A stretch of 64,000 nt of DNA from CAVTYH01 sp963773875 (GCA_963773875.1 CAVZCV010000009.1:1-64000); one strand, 5' to 3'; counted from the stretch's first letter, positions 18,181 to 29,070 are shown. The notes: generated from the letters alone by a model not told the origin. Numbers and translations are program-made.

Positions 18181-19396
18181 CTAGCTGTTCGACTCCGCCG
18201 CTTCGGCCATAAAGCGGCGGATATTACGCTGGGTTTCGTTATCGAACTCTTGAGCGAAGGTGGTCGGCGTACAAAAGACGAATCTCAGCCCGAGCATGGT
18301 GTAGGAGGGAATGGTTTCCAGGTCGTCGTAGAACTCGGCGGCCATGCGGCGAAGCTTCCAAAGGCGATGCCAGGGAATGCCCGCGATATCGTGATGCTCC
18401 ACATGCAGACCGGCGTTGAACGTGAGCGAATTCACGAGTCGGTTATAGTTCGATGCCGACGGCTGATAGTGCCGCGTGCCATGGAAGTGCGAAATGCCCA
18501 GCACAATTCCAAGCATCGGCGGATGCATGAAACCGGTCATGAACGCTTCGGCCAGCATGAGGTATAAAATCGGCTTCCACCAGCGCCAAACAAACTGCCG
18601 TACCAAATGAGCGCCCCGCAGAGCGCGAAATTCAGCAGCGGATAAATGACGGCCCAAAGTTCAATGCCGTCTTGTTCGTAGCCACTTACGAGATGTTGAT
18701 CGGCAAGCACGGCCAACGTTCGGCGGCTGGGTTTAATGCGTCCACGCAGCAGATCTGTGAACAGGTACATTACAAGGCCAACCGCGCTTCGGCAAACCTG
18801 GGTCGTCAGCATCAAGAGCGAATATGGAAAGAACATGGGCGATAGAATTCGGGACGTCAGGAAGAATGTCCGCCGCCTGGTGATGAAATCTTTCTTCGCA
18901 CCCATGTCGTTGTGGTGCGTCAAATGCTCTGCCCACCAGGTGTGGTGGGCCGACAGAAACATTGGCAGCGACGTGATGGTAAACATCGCCCGATTCCACG
19001 ATGTCTTTTTGAAGATCAGGTTGTGATTGCATTCATGGGCAAGCTGAAACATGCCGACATTGAGCAGGCGCCAAAGGCCCACGCGAGCGCGATGACCGCC
19101 CACCAGGCAATATGCGCGGAAACCATGGCCAGCGCCACTTGCGATCCCGCGACTAACAAGCAGAACAGCGCCGTCATCGGAGTGTGGCCAAAGAGTGATT
19201 TCACTTCGGGATGCGACCGCAGAATCGATCTGGCACGCTCGCGGTGCCAAACGGCCTCGGGCTTCTCGTCGTCGGGAACGCGGTCAAGAATATCAACTTC
19301 AAATCCCGGGAACACCGGAGAGGCAGTTCCGAGCACACGGAGATGAAACTTGGGTTTGAAGCGTTTGGGCGGCGCTGGCGGAGGGGCGATAGCCAT
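18181..19396 (-). pseudogene. DES-like (sphingolipid delta-4 type) fatty-acyl desaturase, two frameshifts
   Basis: All three His boxes of a membrane di-iron desaturase are present: HECNH, HLTHH and HVEHH, on either side of hydrophobic segments. The N-terminal RARSILRSHPEVKSLFG and the C-terminal LTFNAGLHVEHHDIAGIP leading to MAAEFYDD resemble eukaryotic dihydroceramide desaturase (DEGS) more than acyl-CoA or acyl-lipid desaturases. This is family recall, not an alignment. The protein would be about 405 residues. Shifts lie near 19062 and 18608, with conserved motifs on each side. The enzyme would act in the inner membrane with electrons from a reductase that is not encoded here. It starts at ATG 19396. 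Confidence 0.78.
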
Positions 19397-19507
19397 GCGA
19401 AACCTGCTGGAAAAGGCGGAGTGAATGTCCCTCGTGACGGGGGACCGTACCGCCCAAAATGCTACCGCATCGAAGCCATCGGCTCAACCTGATTGTCGAG
19501 CCGCCAA

Positions 19508-19531
19508 GCCCAGGGTTTGCAACCCCTGGGC
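19508..19531 (-). terminator. Hairpin downstream of the SurA/PpiD-like gene
   Basis: Arms GCCCAGGG (19508-19515) and CCCTGGGC (19524-19531) have an 8-base loop. It lies about 30 bases past the stop codon at 19561 on the minus strand. The T tract is weak, so termination strength is uncertain. The same core is used by the porin terminator at 12231. Confidence 0.5.
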
Positions 19532-19560
19532 CATTTTGCGGTGGCTTTTATTGCTGCAGA

Positions 19561-22112
19561 TTAATCCAACTCCTGCAATTGCGAGAACGTATGGCCTGGC
19601 GCCATCTTGAACTCGTATTCGTTGGCGAGCTCTTTATACCAGGCAATGGGGTAATTCTGGGCCTCCTTCGCCGCCACGATCGCATAGGTGAACTGACCCA
19701 TCGGGTCGCGCATGGTATTCATGAAGTCGTCGCGAAGCTTTTCGGTCGATGGCTCCTCGGAATCAATGCGTGTCACGTAATAAATGGTCTGCGGTTCGTT
19801 CACCGCTACGCCCGCCTCGCCTTGCTTAAGTGCGAATACGTCTTTCATAAACTGATCACCGGCCATTTCAACGCCTTTTACCGTCGAAATTCGCGGCCCC
19901 TGATCCAGCGTTCGGGAGAGCCAACTAAACGGTCCGTCGGTGAGCACCTCCGTTTCCGGCAAGTTGCCGTATGCGGCCTTCAGCGTATCGCCACTTTTAT
20001 TGACCTGAGCAGCATATTCTTTGGCTTTCGCCATGGCCGCCTCGCGTGCCTTGATCATTTTCCACGCGGTAACGACGTCGGGCTTCATCTGATCCAGTGG
20101 TGGAATATTGGCCGCCTGATCGGCGATCTTCCACCACAAATAACGGTTGAGTTCGTTATCTTCGCTTTCGTCGGTCTGGAATAACTTTACCACCGGCTGA
20201 TTATTCGGACCCATTTGATAGGCGATCTGATAAAACGGCGGCGTGCTGTAGTTGCCCGCCGAGACCGGCTGATGCGATTTGCCGATATCGTAGCCATCGT
20301 ACATTTGTTGAACTGTCGCGAGCTCGGTCTTCTTGACTTCAAACCCGAAGGGTTTGGCGAGCGCCTCCAAGTCAGGCGGCTCCGGTTTTTTAGCGGAACT
20401 ATTGCCCTGCGTTTGCTTGGCGCGGTAGCCATCCAGCGCCGTACGATAGCGATCCATTTGGGTTTGAATGGTGCGGAACGCCGCAGCCACTTTCTCGTCC
20501 ACTTTTTGCTGGGCAATTCGATTACGGATCATGCCGCTGACTTTGTCGAAGGGTTCGTATTCGACGGGAGGCACTTCAGTGGATTTTGCTCCGTCCGCTT
20601 TGGTATCGGCGGAAGTCGCGTCGGCAGATTTTGCATCGGCCGGTTTTGTGTCCAGTGCTTTCGTGTCAGACTTGCCGTCAGATTTTTGTTCCGACTGCGG
20701 CGCTGCCTTGGCCTCCGCTTTAGCCGCGCCGGGCTTGGCGTCGGCCTTCGCTGCATCTGATTTCTGAGCGACCTCTATTGCCGCATCGTCGGCCAGCGCC
20801 AAGAGTTCGCCAGTCAATGGGCGCTGTTTATTGGATTGTTTGCCATCAATCGATTTCTTGCTGTCGCCCGATTTTGTATCGCCGGACTTTGTGCCCGACG
20901 ACTTTGCGTCGGACTTTCCAGCGCCTGACTTGCGCCGGAAGATTTCGCATCAGCTTTGCCGAACTTCGTATCGCTAGATTTCGAAGTCTTCGTAGCGTCA
21001 TTTGATTTTGCATCGCCAGATTTTGTTTCACTTGATGCAGATTTTTTGGCGTCGCTCTCCGACGGTGCGGACTTCTCTTCCGATGTTGATGGCGACGCAT
21101 CATCTTTCTTCACGGCAGGGTCGGCTGCCTTTTCATCTTTCTCGCTTTTCTTGCCTTCGGCAGTTGTGTCTGCATCGCTCTTGTCCGGCAGATCGGGCAA
21201 GTGTCCCTTCTTGTAAAGCGTGTCTTTGTATTTTTCGTAATGATCTTTGATTTCCTGTTCGGTCACTGTCGCCAATGCCTGTTCCAACAGTTTCGCATTG
21301 TCGGCCTTCACATAATCGAATAGTGCTCGGTAGGGCTGTTTGAAACCCGGCGTGGGGCTGGTCGCGACCGGATAATCGTTTTTGTATTGATCATAGAACG
21401 ATTGCAGTTCGGCCGGCGATGGCTCCGGAATCTTGTCGACAAAGTCTTTGACCGAGACTGGTAAAAACTCGGCTGTCACTTTTCGATTCAGCCGCGTGTA
21501 AAAATCCCACCGTTCGGCTGGAGTCTCTCCGCGGAAAAAATAATAGCCTTGCTGGCCGCGGACCATGAGCGGAGAAAAAATCTGACCGGCATAGAATGCC
21601 GCCAGATCGTTTCGCAATCCATCGAACAGTTGCGCCTGTGAAATGCCGCCACGACCACTATCGAGTTCTGCGATGATTTGTGCGAGCTGGTTGCGCGACA
21701 CTTTATCTTGCGTCCAACCCCGAATGAATCGGCGAACCATTTCGTCGCTCACCACGATGCCAAGCTGTTTCGCCTTCTTTTCCAGCAATATCGAATCAAT
21801 CACTTTCGGTTCCGAGCCCGGCGCAATCGTGGCAATTGCGTTTTGTAATTGCGCATCGGGGTATTCAGCGGCGCGCCCCAGACGGTACAGAAACTCTTGG
21901 ACTTTTTTGCGTTGATACACCCGGTTGTTAATTTCGCTCTGTCGAACGGTGCCGTATTTCCAAGTAAAAACTTCGGGGTCTTGGCTACCGCCGGGCCCAG
22001 CATTCCGGGAACCGGTGTTGCTAAAAAACACGAACGAGAACATTGCCAGGATGGTTAGCACAACCATCCAAGCCTTCTGATTTTTGCGAAATGTGCGAAA
22101 CGGACTGGCCAT
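19561..22112 (-). pseudogene. Membrane-anchored SurA/PpiD-like periplasmic chaperone or isomerase (one frameshift)
   Basis: The protein would be about 850 residues. It has a cytoplasmic MASPFRTFRKNQK start and one membrane span (about residues 14-31, MVVLTILAMFSFVFF). A SurA-N-like region (about 50-210) includes VIDSILLEKKAKQLGIVVSD. Then comes a long helical region broken by a Lys/Ser/Asp/Ala-rich low-complexity linker of about 150 residues, and a C-terminal region with FSWLSRTLDQGPRI. PpiD and SurA relatives help outer-membrane and secreted proteins fold, which fits the two beta-barrel proteins in this window. A shift near 20925 falls inside the low-complexity linker; both halves are otherwise open. 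I see no clear PPIase active-site pattern, so catalytic activity is uncertain. Confidence 0.68.
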
Positions 22113-22641
22113 ATCAATAAATCCTGATGTGCCCTAAAACTTGGTGCGAACTCGCTCTTACCCGGCACCGTGCACCGAGATACGGTACCGGCGAAGATGA
22201 AATACGGCTTGACAACAGCGTTGGCCGAATTGTATGCGAGTATAGGAGTTAAGTATCCAATCGATCAAAATCAAGCGAAATGCCGATTGTAGCGCCACGC
22301 GACGTAAATGCAATCCCAGTCTGGGCCAACAGCTGTTGCATGCAGTTGAAACAGTGGCTCCGAAGCACCCGCTGTGGAAATCGGACGATGGGCCGATTAC
22401 ACCGCGGTGCATAGAATCCGCTGCCGCGAAAGATTGCTGCCGGTCATTTGCTTCCTAACGGTTATATCGGTGCTACGTATGCTGGGAACCGTCCGGTCGA
22501 GTGGATCATATCGGTCAGGCAAACTGATCGAGAGAATGTTCAAACCAGCGGGCGGCAGCGGCGATAAACAGAAACAAGTTCTTCCAGATCGCCTCGAGGC
22601 ACTCGTTTAGCACCCACTGAACTCGAAGTTGACGGTTAAAT
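22113..22641. other. Divergent promoter region between the chaperone gene and topA
   Basis: About 530 bases between two genes that point away from each other. It must hold both promoters, but I cannot pick out convincing -35/-10 boxes. No RNA gene, repeat or further coding frame is supported. Confidence 0.4.
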
Positions 22642-25305
22642 ATGGCCAAAAAGTCGCCCAAGACCACATCGAAGAGCGCCAGAAGTGGCGGCAAGAGCCT
22701 GGTGATTGTCGAATCGCCGGCCAAGGCTCGCACTATCAGCAAATTCCTGGGGCGTGACTTCACCGTTGAGGCCAGCATTGGCCATATCCGCGATCTACCG
22801 CAGGGCGCGAAGGAAATTCCGGCCGAGTACCGCGATCAGGCTTGGTCACGCTTGGGCGTGAACGTGGATCACGATTTTGACCCGCTATACGTAATTCCGC
22901 CTGGAAAAGCGGCACACGTGAAAAAGCTTCGCGGGCTGATGAAAGACGCCAAAGACCTATATTTGGCGACGGACGAAGACCGGGAAGGAGAAGCTATCAG
23001 TTGGCACTTAAATGAAGTGCTCAAACCAAAAATTCCCGTACATCGGCTCGTGTTTCATGAAATCACGAAAGAGGCCATCACCGGGGCACTTGAACACCCG
23101 CGCGATATTGACGATGCCCTAGTTCGAGCTCAGGAAACGCGCCGCATTTTAGATCGCCTGTTTGGCTATGAAGTCTCGCCTCTGTTGTGGCGAAAAGTTC
23201 GGCCGAAGCTTTCGGCAGGTCGCGTGCAAAGCGTTGCCGTTCGATTGATCGTGGAGCGTGAACGCCAGCGCATGGCATTTCACTCGGCCACGTACTGGGA
23301 TCTGCTGGCCACATTCGCGAACGCCGGCGGTCAGAAGTTCGAAGCAATGCTCATCGCTGTCGACGGCAAACAAATACCAGCCGGCAAAGATTTTGATGCG
23401 GCCACGGGCAAATTGAAAGACAAGTCGTTGCTGTTGCTCGATCAAGCACAGGCCGATGAGTTGGCCGCGAAATTGCGCCGCGCCGAATTCAAAGTCAAAT
23501 CGCTCGAAGTTAAACCGTACACTTCGCGACCATATCCGCCCTTCACCACGAGCACTCTGCAGCAGGAAGCCAATCGCAAGCTTGGCTTCACCGCCCGTCG
23601 CACCATGCAGGCTGCTCAGTCGCTGTACGAGAACGGGCACATTACGTACATGCGAACCGATTCCACGAATCTGGCGAGCGTGGCGATTCAGGCGGCCCGT
23701 GATTTGGTTGCGAATGAGTACGGCAAAGAATATTTGCCTGACAGTCCGCGCGTTTACTCCACCAAAGTAAAAAACGCCCAGGAAGCGCACGAGGCGATTC
23801 GACCGGCCGGCCATCCGTTCGATTTTCCCGAGACACTTCGCAATCAGTTGAGCGGCGACGAATTTAAGCTGTACGATCTCATTTGGAAGCGCACCATCGC
23901 GAGCCAGATGAGCGATTGCCGCGGACAGCGAATTACCGTGACCATTGGCGGCGACGGGTCCGAATTCACCGCCGGTGGTAAAACGATCGAATTCCCCGGC
24001 TATCTGCGGGCATACGTTGAGGGTTCGGACGATCCACAGGCAGAGCTGGCGGACCGCGAGGCGATATTACCAACGCTTGCCGAAGGCGAACCGGTGAATC
24101 TTGCCGATCCTGGTTTGGAACCCAAAAGCCATACCACGCAGCCACCCGCGCGATTCAGCGAAGCGGCACTCACTCGGGCGCTGGAAGAATTGGGAATCGG
24201 TCGGCCAAGTACGTATGCTTCGATCATCGATACGATCCAGGCTCGCGACTACGTGTTTAAAAAAGGCAGCGCGCTGGTACCCACGTGGACAGCGTTCGCA
24301 GTCACTCAGCTACTCGAAAAGCATCTAGAAGAGCTTGTCGACTACGGCTTCACCGCTCAAATGGAAGACGATTTGGATTCCATTAGCCGCGGCGAACAGG
24401 CGCAAGTCGATTACCTTCGCAAGTTTTACTTTGGCAACGGCCAGCCCGGCCTTAAGCAACATCTTGCAAAGAAAACTGACGAGATCGATGCGCGTGATGT
24501 GAACCGCGTGCTATTAGCTCAGCCCGACGGCGAGGAGCCGATTTACGTTCGAGTCGGCCGCTACGGACCGTTCATCGAGCAAGGCGAACAGCGTGCCTCG
24601 CTGCCCGATGGACTCGCGCCGGAGGAAATCACGCTGGAAAAATGCCGAGAATTATTTTCACAGGCTTCGCAGGGAGAGGAGCCACTAGGCATCTGCCCCG
24701 ACACCGGAAAACCAGTCTTTTTGAAAACCGGCCGATTCGGACCGTATGTACAGCGCGGCACTCCCGATGACGATGAAAAGCCGCAGAATGCCTCGCTGCT
24801 GAAAGGCATGAATGCAACGGAAATCGATTTGGCCACCGCCCTGAAACTGCTGACCTTGCCGCGAAATCTCGGTGCGAACCCTGACAATGGCGAAACGATA
24901 GCGGCCTTCAACGGACGTTTTGGGCCCTACATCAAATGTGGCGATGAAACGCGCTCTTTGCCGGCCGGCCTGTCGCCGCTCGATGTCACGCTGCCGCAAG
25001 CCATCGAATTGCTGAAGCAACCTAAAGCTGTCCGCCGCGGATTCGGCGCAAAACGCGAGCCGCTCAAAGTGTTTGATCCGTCGCCCGTCACGAAGCAGCC
25101 AGTGCATTTGCTCGACGGCCGCTATGGGCTGTACGTCACCGACGGAGTGACAAATGCGTCGTTGCCGAAGAATACGACACCGGAAGAAGTCACGCTGGAA
25201 TTGGCGCTGCGAATGCTGGCGGATCGAGCTGCAGCCGGTCCTGCGAAGAAAAAACCGGCGCGCCGAGCGTCTCCGCGCCGTAAAGTTGCTTCGAAGGCGG
25301 AATAG
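22642..25305 (+). CDS. topA: DNA topoisomerase I (type IA)
   Basis: An intact 887-residue enzyme that relaxes negatively supercoiled DNA by single-strand passage. The N-terminal Toprim domain begins SLVIVESPAKARTISKFLG and carries the metal-binding DEDREGE at residues 111-117. The catalytic tyrosine is about residue 336 in ITYMRTDSTNL. After the core (to about residue 590) come several topoisomerase C-terminal repeats, recognisable by recurring GRFGPYV or GRYGPFI units, and a basic KKKPARRASPRRK tail. There are no tetracysteine zinc fingers, unlike the E. coli enzyme. The start lacks a strong ribosome binding site. The gene is monocistronic: acpS converges on it with only 3 bases between stop codons. 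Confidence 0.96.
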   Translation: MAKKSPKTTSKSARSGGKSLVIVESPAKARTISKFLGRDFTVEASIGHIRDLPQGAKEIPAEYRDQAWSRLGVNVDHDFDPLYVIPPGKAAHVKKLRGLMKDAKDLYLATDEDREGEAISWHLNEVLKPKIPVHRLVFHEITKEAITGALEHPRDIDDALVRAQETRRILDRLFGYEVSPLLWRKVRPKLSAGRVQSVAVRLIVERERQRMAFHSATYWDLLATFANAGGQKFEAMLIAVDGKQIPAGKDFDAATGKLKDKSLLLLDQAQADELAAKLRRAEFKVKSLEVKPYTSRPYPPFTTSTLQQEANRKLGFTARRTMQAAQSLYENGHITYMRTDSTNLASVAIQAARDLVANEYGKEYLPDSPRVYSTKVKNAQEAHEAIRPAGHPFDFPETLRNQLSGDEFKLYDLIWKRTIASQMSDCRGQRITVTIGGDGSEFTAGGKTIEFPGYLRAYVEGSDDPQAELADREAILPTLAEGEPVNLADPGLEPKSHTTQPPARFSEAALTRALEELGIGRPSTYASIIDTIQARDYVFKKGSALVPTWTAFAVTQLLEKHLEELVDYGFTAQMEDDLDSISRGEQAQVDYLRKFYFGNGQPGLKQHLAKKTDEIDARDVNRVLLAQPDGEEPIYVRVGRYGPFIEQGEQRASLPDGLAPEEITLEKCRELFSQASQGEEPLGICPDTGKPVFLKTGRFGPYVQRGTPDDDEKPQNASLLKGMNATEIDLATALKLLTLPRNLGANPDNGETIAAFNGRFGPYIKCGDETRSLPAGLSPLDVTLPQAIELLKQPKAVRRGFGAKREPLKVFDPSPVTKQPVHLLDGRYGLYVTDGVTNASLPKNTTPEEVTLELALRMLADRAAAGPAKKKPARRASPRRKVASKAE

Positions 25306-25308
25306 CAA

Positions 25309-25716
25309 TCACTTTCCGTTCTCGGACGGCTTTTCATCACTCAAGGCGATTGCATAAGCTGTCGCGTGGCTGCGGCAGTGTGAGATGCTGATCATCACTT
25401 GCGCAATTCGTTGCTGCTCCATGTAATCGCGCGCACCACCGTAGAGCGTGACTGTCGGCGTCCCGGCCTTTAGATTACGAATCTCGACGTCGCGCCAACT
25501 GATGCCGCGCCGCCAGCCTGTTCCTAGAGCCTTAAGCACCGCTTCTTTAGCAGCCCAACGTCCGGCGAAGTGCTGTGTCGCCTGTTTGCGGCTTTGGCAG
25601 TAGCCGATTTCGTGCGTGGTATAAACGCGCGTAATGAATAGCTCGCCATGCCGTTCAATCATTTGCGCAATTCGCAGGCATTCGACGATATCAGTGCCAA
25701 TGCCGAAGATGGTCAT
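25309..25716 (-). CDS. acpS: Holo-[acyl-carrier-protein] synthase
   Basis: This 135-residue enzyme transfers 4'-phosphopantetheine from CoA to apo-ACP for fatty-acid synthesis. The family signature GIGTDIVECLRI sits at residues 5-16, with the magnesium-binding Asp, and RWAAKEAVLKALGTG follows at about 53-67 with the catalytic Glu. SISHCRSHATAYAIA is near the end. Length is in the normal range for AcpS (about 120-140). It is the last gene of a minus-strand run that includes a membrane protein and trpS. Confidence 0.93.
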   Translation of the reverse strand: MTIFGIGTDIVECLRIAQMIERHGELFITRVYTTHEIGYCQSRKQATQHFAGRWAAKEAVLKALGTGWRRGISWRDVEIRNLKAGTPTVTLYGGARDYMEQQRIAQVMISISHCRSHATAYAIALSDEKPSENGK

Positions 25717-25762
25717 GGTGGAAGATTAGTGGTACTAAGTGTGTGGCGAGGGCAGGCACCAA

Positions 25763-26341
25763 TCAATCCGATCGCGGCTGAGCGTGTAGGTTGCCGGGCG
25801 ATCCGCCACGTAAAAGCAACACAACAATCGCACTTGCCACCATAGTCAATCCGGCGTCGATCATCCACCACGCCCAACTGGGAAGAAGACCAAATGGCCG
25901 CTTCGATCCGACGTCCAGAAACTCAGAGAAACTCGCGGGTTCCAATCCGCCCGCCGCGCGAAAAAGCTCCACTGACGGATCTTTTGCAGCTGATGCGGCG
26001 AATTGCGCCCGATAGTCGAGATAAAAAAACAGATGTTCCGCGAGGACTGCCAGGAGCGCCAAAACGACCGCGGCAGTCAGAAGCAGCCGCGCATTGCTAT
26101 GGGTGTTTACACGCGAAAGACAAACCGTCGCCGCGGCGACGAGGCCGCCAAATAGGACGGGGGGGATCAGCGAAGGAAAGCCATATTCTTGAATCCAGAC
26201 AGAGATCCGCGCAAGTGCGACAGCCGCGCAAGCGGACGCACCTATCCATATAACAGTTCGAGGGATCGAATTTTCCCAACTAGAAATTGAAGGCGCTTCG
26301 CTCCTCGCGGGGACATCGTCGCTCACCGCTTCACCCCACAT
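25763..26341 (-). CDS. Hypothetical membrane protein, 192 aa
   Basis: Four hydrophobic segments are visible: about residues 30-46 (VIWIGASACAAVALARI), 57-74 (LIPPVLFGGLVAAATVCL), 84-104 (LLLTAAVVLALLAVLAEHLFF) and 157-175 (AWWMIDAGLTMVASAIVVL). A soluble loop of about 50 residues lies between the third and fourth. It looks like a small inner-membrane protein of unknown role. The ATG at 26341 overlaps the last codons of trpS by 11 bases, which suggests translational coupling. I recognise no family. Confidence 0.7.
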   Translation of the reverse strand: MWGEAVSDDVPARSEAPSISSWENSIPRTVIWIGASACAAVALARISVWIQEYGFPSLIPPVLFGGLVAAATVCLSRVNTHSNARLLLTAAVVLALLAVLAEHLFFYLDYRAQFAASAAKDPSVELFRAAGGLEPASFSEFLDVGSKRPFGLLPSWAWWMIDAGLTMVASAIVVLLLRGGSPGNLHAQPRSD

Positions 26342-27287
26342 GCTTTTTGAGCCCGAGCAAGTACTTCAGATGCTTTTTTTCGGCGCGAGCTGCGCCATCA
26401 GCAAGAATCTCCCAAACACGTTTTGGTTTTGCCGCAAACTCGGCGCGTTTCGCCCTGGATTCGGCAAAGAATCGTTCGGCGGCATCGGCGAGGGCCTTTT
26501 TCACTTCGCCATATCCAAATCCGCCGCGGCGGTAGAGCGCCGCCATCTCATCACGCTCGGCTTCCGTAGCGACCAGCGAATACAGTTGAAAAAGATGATC
26601 TCCCTCGGGTTCCTTCGGTTGGTCCATCGGCCGCGAATCAGTCACAATTCGCATGATTTTCTTCCGCTGGGCTTTCGCATCCTCGAACAGCTCCAGAGTG
26701 TTGTTGTAGCTCTTTGACATCTTTTCGCCGTCGAGGCCTGGAACCTTCGCCGATTGTTCGAGCAGCTTTGGCTTGGGCATAACGAACGTTTGGCCGAAAT
26801 GATGGTTGAAGCTGGCGGCAATGTCGCGGCACACCTCGATATGTTGCACCTGATCGGCGCCGACGGGCACGGTGTCCGAATCGTACGCCAGAATGTCTGC
26901 CGCCATCAGCACCGGATACGTGAAAAGTCCCGCATCGGCCGACAAGCCTTTCGAGACTTTGTCCTTATACGATACACATCTTTCCAATAAGCCCATCGGG
27001 GTGCCGGTCATTAAGAGCCATGTCAGCTCGCTCACTTCCGGCACGTCCGACTGCATGAACAATATGGCCCTCTCGGGATCTAGACCCAAAGCAAGCAAAT
27101 CGATTGCCGCATCCAAGGTAAGCTGCTGAAGCTGCTCTCGATCACGAATTGTGGTAAGCGCGTGCAAATTGGCAATAAAGTAATACGCGGCGTCTTCATG
27201 CTGCAGATCGATGTATTGCCGGATGGCACCGAAATAGTTGCCCCAATGAAATCGGCCCGTCGGTTGAATTCCGGAAAGTACGCGCAT
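26331..27287 (-). CDS. trpS: Tryptophanyl-tRNA synthetase
   Basis: This class I aminoacyl-tRNA synthetase charges tRNA-Trp in the cytoplasm. The start at ATG 27287 gives MRVLSGIQPTGRFHWGNYFG, the usual N-terminus with the HIGH-like HWGN motif; an upstream in-frame start adds 14 unconserved residues. KMSKS is at about residues 188-192 in GEKMSKSYNN. Length is about 318 residues, normal for bacterial TrpRS. It is intact and sits between pyrD upstream and the small membrane protein downstream on the same strand. Confidence 0.95.
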   Translation of the reverse strand: MRVLSGIQPTGRFHWGNYFGAIRQYIDLQHEDAAYYFIANLHALTTIRDREQLQQLTLDAAIDLLALGLDPERAILFMQSDVPEVSELTWLLMTGTPMGLLERCVSYKDKVSKGLSADAGLFTYPVLMAADILAYDSDTVPVGADQVQHIEVCRDIAASFNHHFGQTFVMPKPKLLEQSAKVPGLDGEKMSKSYNNTLELFEDAKAQRKKIMRIVTDSRPMDQPKEPEGDHLFQLYSLVATEAERDEMAALYRRGGFGYGEVKKALADAAERFFAESRAKRAEFAAKPKRVWEILADGAARAEKKHLKYLLGLKKHVG

Positions 27288-27365
27288 TGATGTCAGTGAT
27301 TTGTTTTCAGTTGATCGTGGAAGTGGCAATTGCCGCTCGCGGCTTTACAGGTCGGTCGAATGGCA

Positions 27366-28299
27366 TTAAACCGTAGAGGACGTCTTCAATGTTCCTACGA
27401 CATCTGCCACGCACGTTTGAGTTCGCCTGCGCCAATGCTGTTGGCAGCGCATCAAGCAATTGCATGGTTGCCGTCGGATTATAGAAGTTTGCCGTTCCAA
27501 TTTGCACCGCAGTTGCCCCGGCGACGAGGAACTCCATGACATCGTCAATCGTGGCAATGCCTCCAATTCCGATGACTGGGAGTGCTGACGGCTTTTGCAA
27601 TTTGATGCACACAGCGAAGAGCGATTGGCTTGATTGCCGGACCACTGAATCCTCCCGTCACATTGCCAAGCATCGGCCGCCGGCCCCGCCAATCGATCGA
27701 CATGCCCAAGAGCGTGTTGATCGCCGAAATGCAATCGGCGCCACCATCAGTCGCCGCTTTGGCAATCGTGGCAATGCTCGTCACATTCGGTGTCAATTTG
27801 GCGATGATTGGAAAACTGCACGCTGCCGCGGCAGCCAGCCACTACGCGGCGGCACATTTCCGGATCGACACCCAAATCGACACCGTGGCTCACGTTCGGG
27901 CAAGAAATGTTGAGTTCAATCGCTGCAATGCCCGGTAGGCCGTCCATGCGCGAAGCCATTTCCATGAATTCATCGGCTGTGCTAGCCGGCAATGCTGACG
28001 ATAATTGGCGACCCGACAGTGGCCAAGTATGGCAAGTGATGCTCGATAAAAGCGTCCTGGCCATCGTTATCCAGTCCAATCGAGTTGAGCATCCCGCCGG
28101 TAGTTTCAATTGTCCTCCACGGAGCGTTGCCGACCCGTGGCTGCCGCGTGATTGTCTTTGGAATGATTCCGCCGAGCCGCTTTAGATCGACAAAACCGAC
28201 CATCTCCCGCGCATAGCCAAAAGTTCCCGACGCCACGAGAATTGGATTGGGCAGTGTCAATCGGCCCAGACGTACCGCCAAGTCGATTGCACTCGTCAT
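27366..28299 (-). pseudogene. pyrD: Dihydroorotate dehydrogenase (class 1B type), at least four frameshifts
   Basis: Joined fragments give a complete DHODH of about 311 residues, the pyrimidine-synthesis enzyme that oxidises dihydroorotate with FMN. They include LTLPNPILVASGTFGYA, GMLNSIGLDNDG, ELNISCPNV (catalytic Cys region), IIAKLTPNVTSIA, CISAINTLLGMSIDW, GGFSGPAIKPIA, and LPVIGIGGIATIDDVMEFL near the FMN phosphate site. Frame changes fall near 27988, 27828, 27585 and 27425; every conserved block is present and in order. This makes sequence error more likely than decay. The start at ATG 28299 has AAGGGAC upstream. The last frame ends VADVVGTLKTSSTV at 27366. Confidence 0.85.
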
Positions 28300-28501
28300 T
28301 TGTCCCTTATCATTGGTCATTTGCCGCAAGCATAGCAGCGAGCGGCTGCCTTTCCGAGCCGCCAGAGATAATGCACTCAGCACATTCCACCAGCGACCAT
28401 AAAGCAGCTTGCAGCATGAACGCGCACGAAAAACGCCGCGCGACATTCGTCACACGGCGTTTGATAAACCTGGGCAATTGCAGCATCAGCCAAATTGCAG
28501 C

Positions 28502-28720
28502 CTACAAAATGCCGCCGTGAGTTCGGTACGGCACCATGTGCGAGGGCTGATCGAGGAACCAGATGCGTTCCCATTCGTCCACAGCCTGACGCAAATCTTC
28601 GGACGTGTTCAGCAACTCGCCCGCCCGGCGTCCTGGCTCGGCCGAATACATTGGAATCAGGCAGCCTGTAAAGCTGGCCATCGTCAGTCCGGTCAGGGCT
28701 GCCAACATTAGCCTGCGCAT
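28502..28720 (-). CDS. Small lipoprotein, 72 aa
   Basis: ATG 28720 follows GGGAGG at 9 bases. The N-terminus MRRLMLAALTGLTMASFTGC is a lipoprotein signal with a lipobox-like SFTGC, so Cys-20 is probably lipid-modified. The mature part reads LIPMYSAEPGRRAGEL, then LRQAVDEWERIWFLDQPSHM and VPYRTHGGIL. I recall this mature pattern from planctomycete hypothetical lipoproteins; the function is unknown. It lies between pyrD and HU on the minus strand. Confidence 0.75.
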   Translation of the reverse strand: MRRLMLAALTGLTMASFTGCLIPMYSAEPGRRAGELLNTSEDLRQAVDEWERIWFLDQPSHMVPYRTHGGIL

Positions 28721-29070
28721 CGCACCGATCCTCCCTGAATGCCGCGCCGCAATCCATTGCGTTTTACGCGCGTATATGCCTTCCCCAAGTTCGCAGCAAG
28801 TGCGCGCTAAGAGAGGGTGATGTTCTATATTACCGAATGGTTGTGGATGTGATCCGCGCTTCCGAGCAGCCGAAAGATGAGACTGCGGCTGCACTTGGGC
28901 GAGGACAGTACTGATTTTTTGAACCTGCGCCGAGATCAAGTCGTGCGATCATGACTTGAGCGGCGTTAGGTGTCACACTTTTGGGTGGCATTCTAGGTCA
29001 CGGACGGCGACCCGTTATTTTTGTATTTGCGGGAGCACACGACACCTCTTGGCGTCGGTCTCAACTACCG

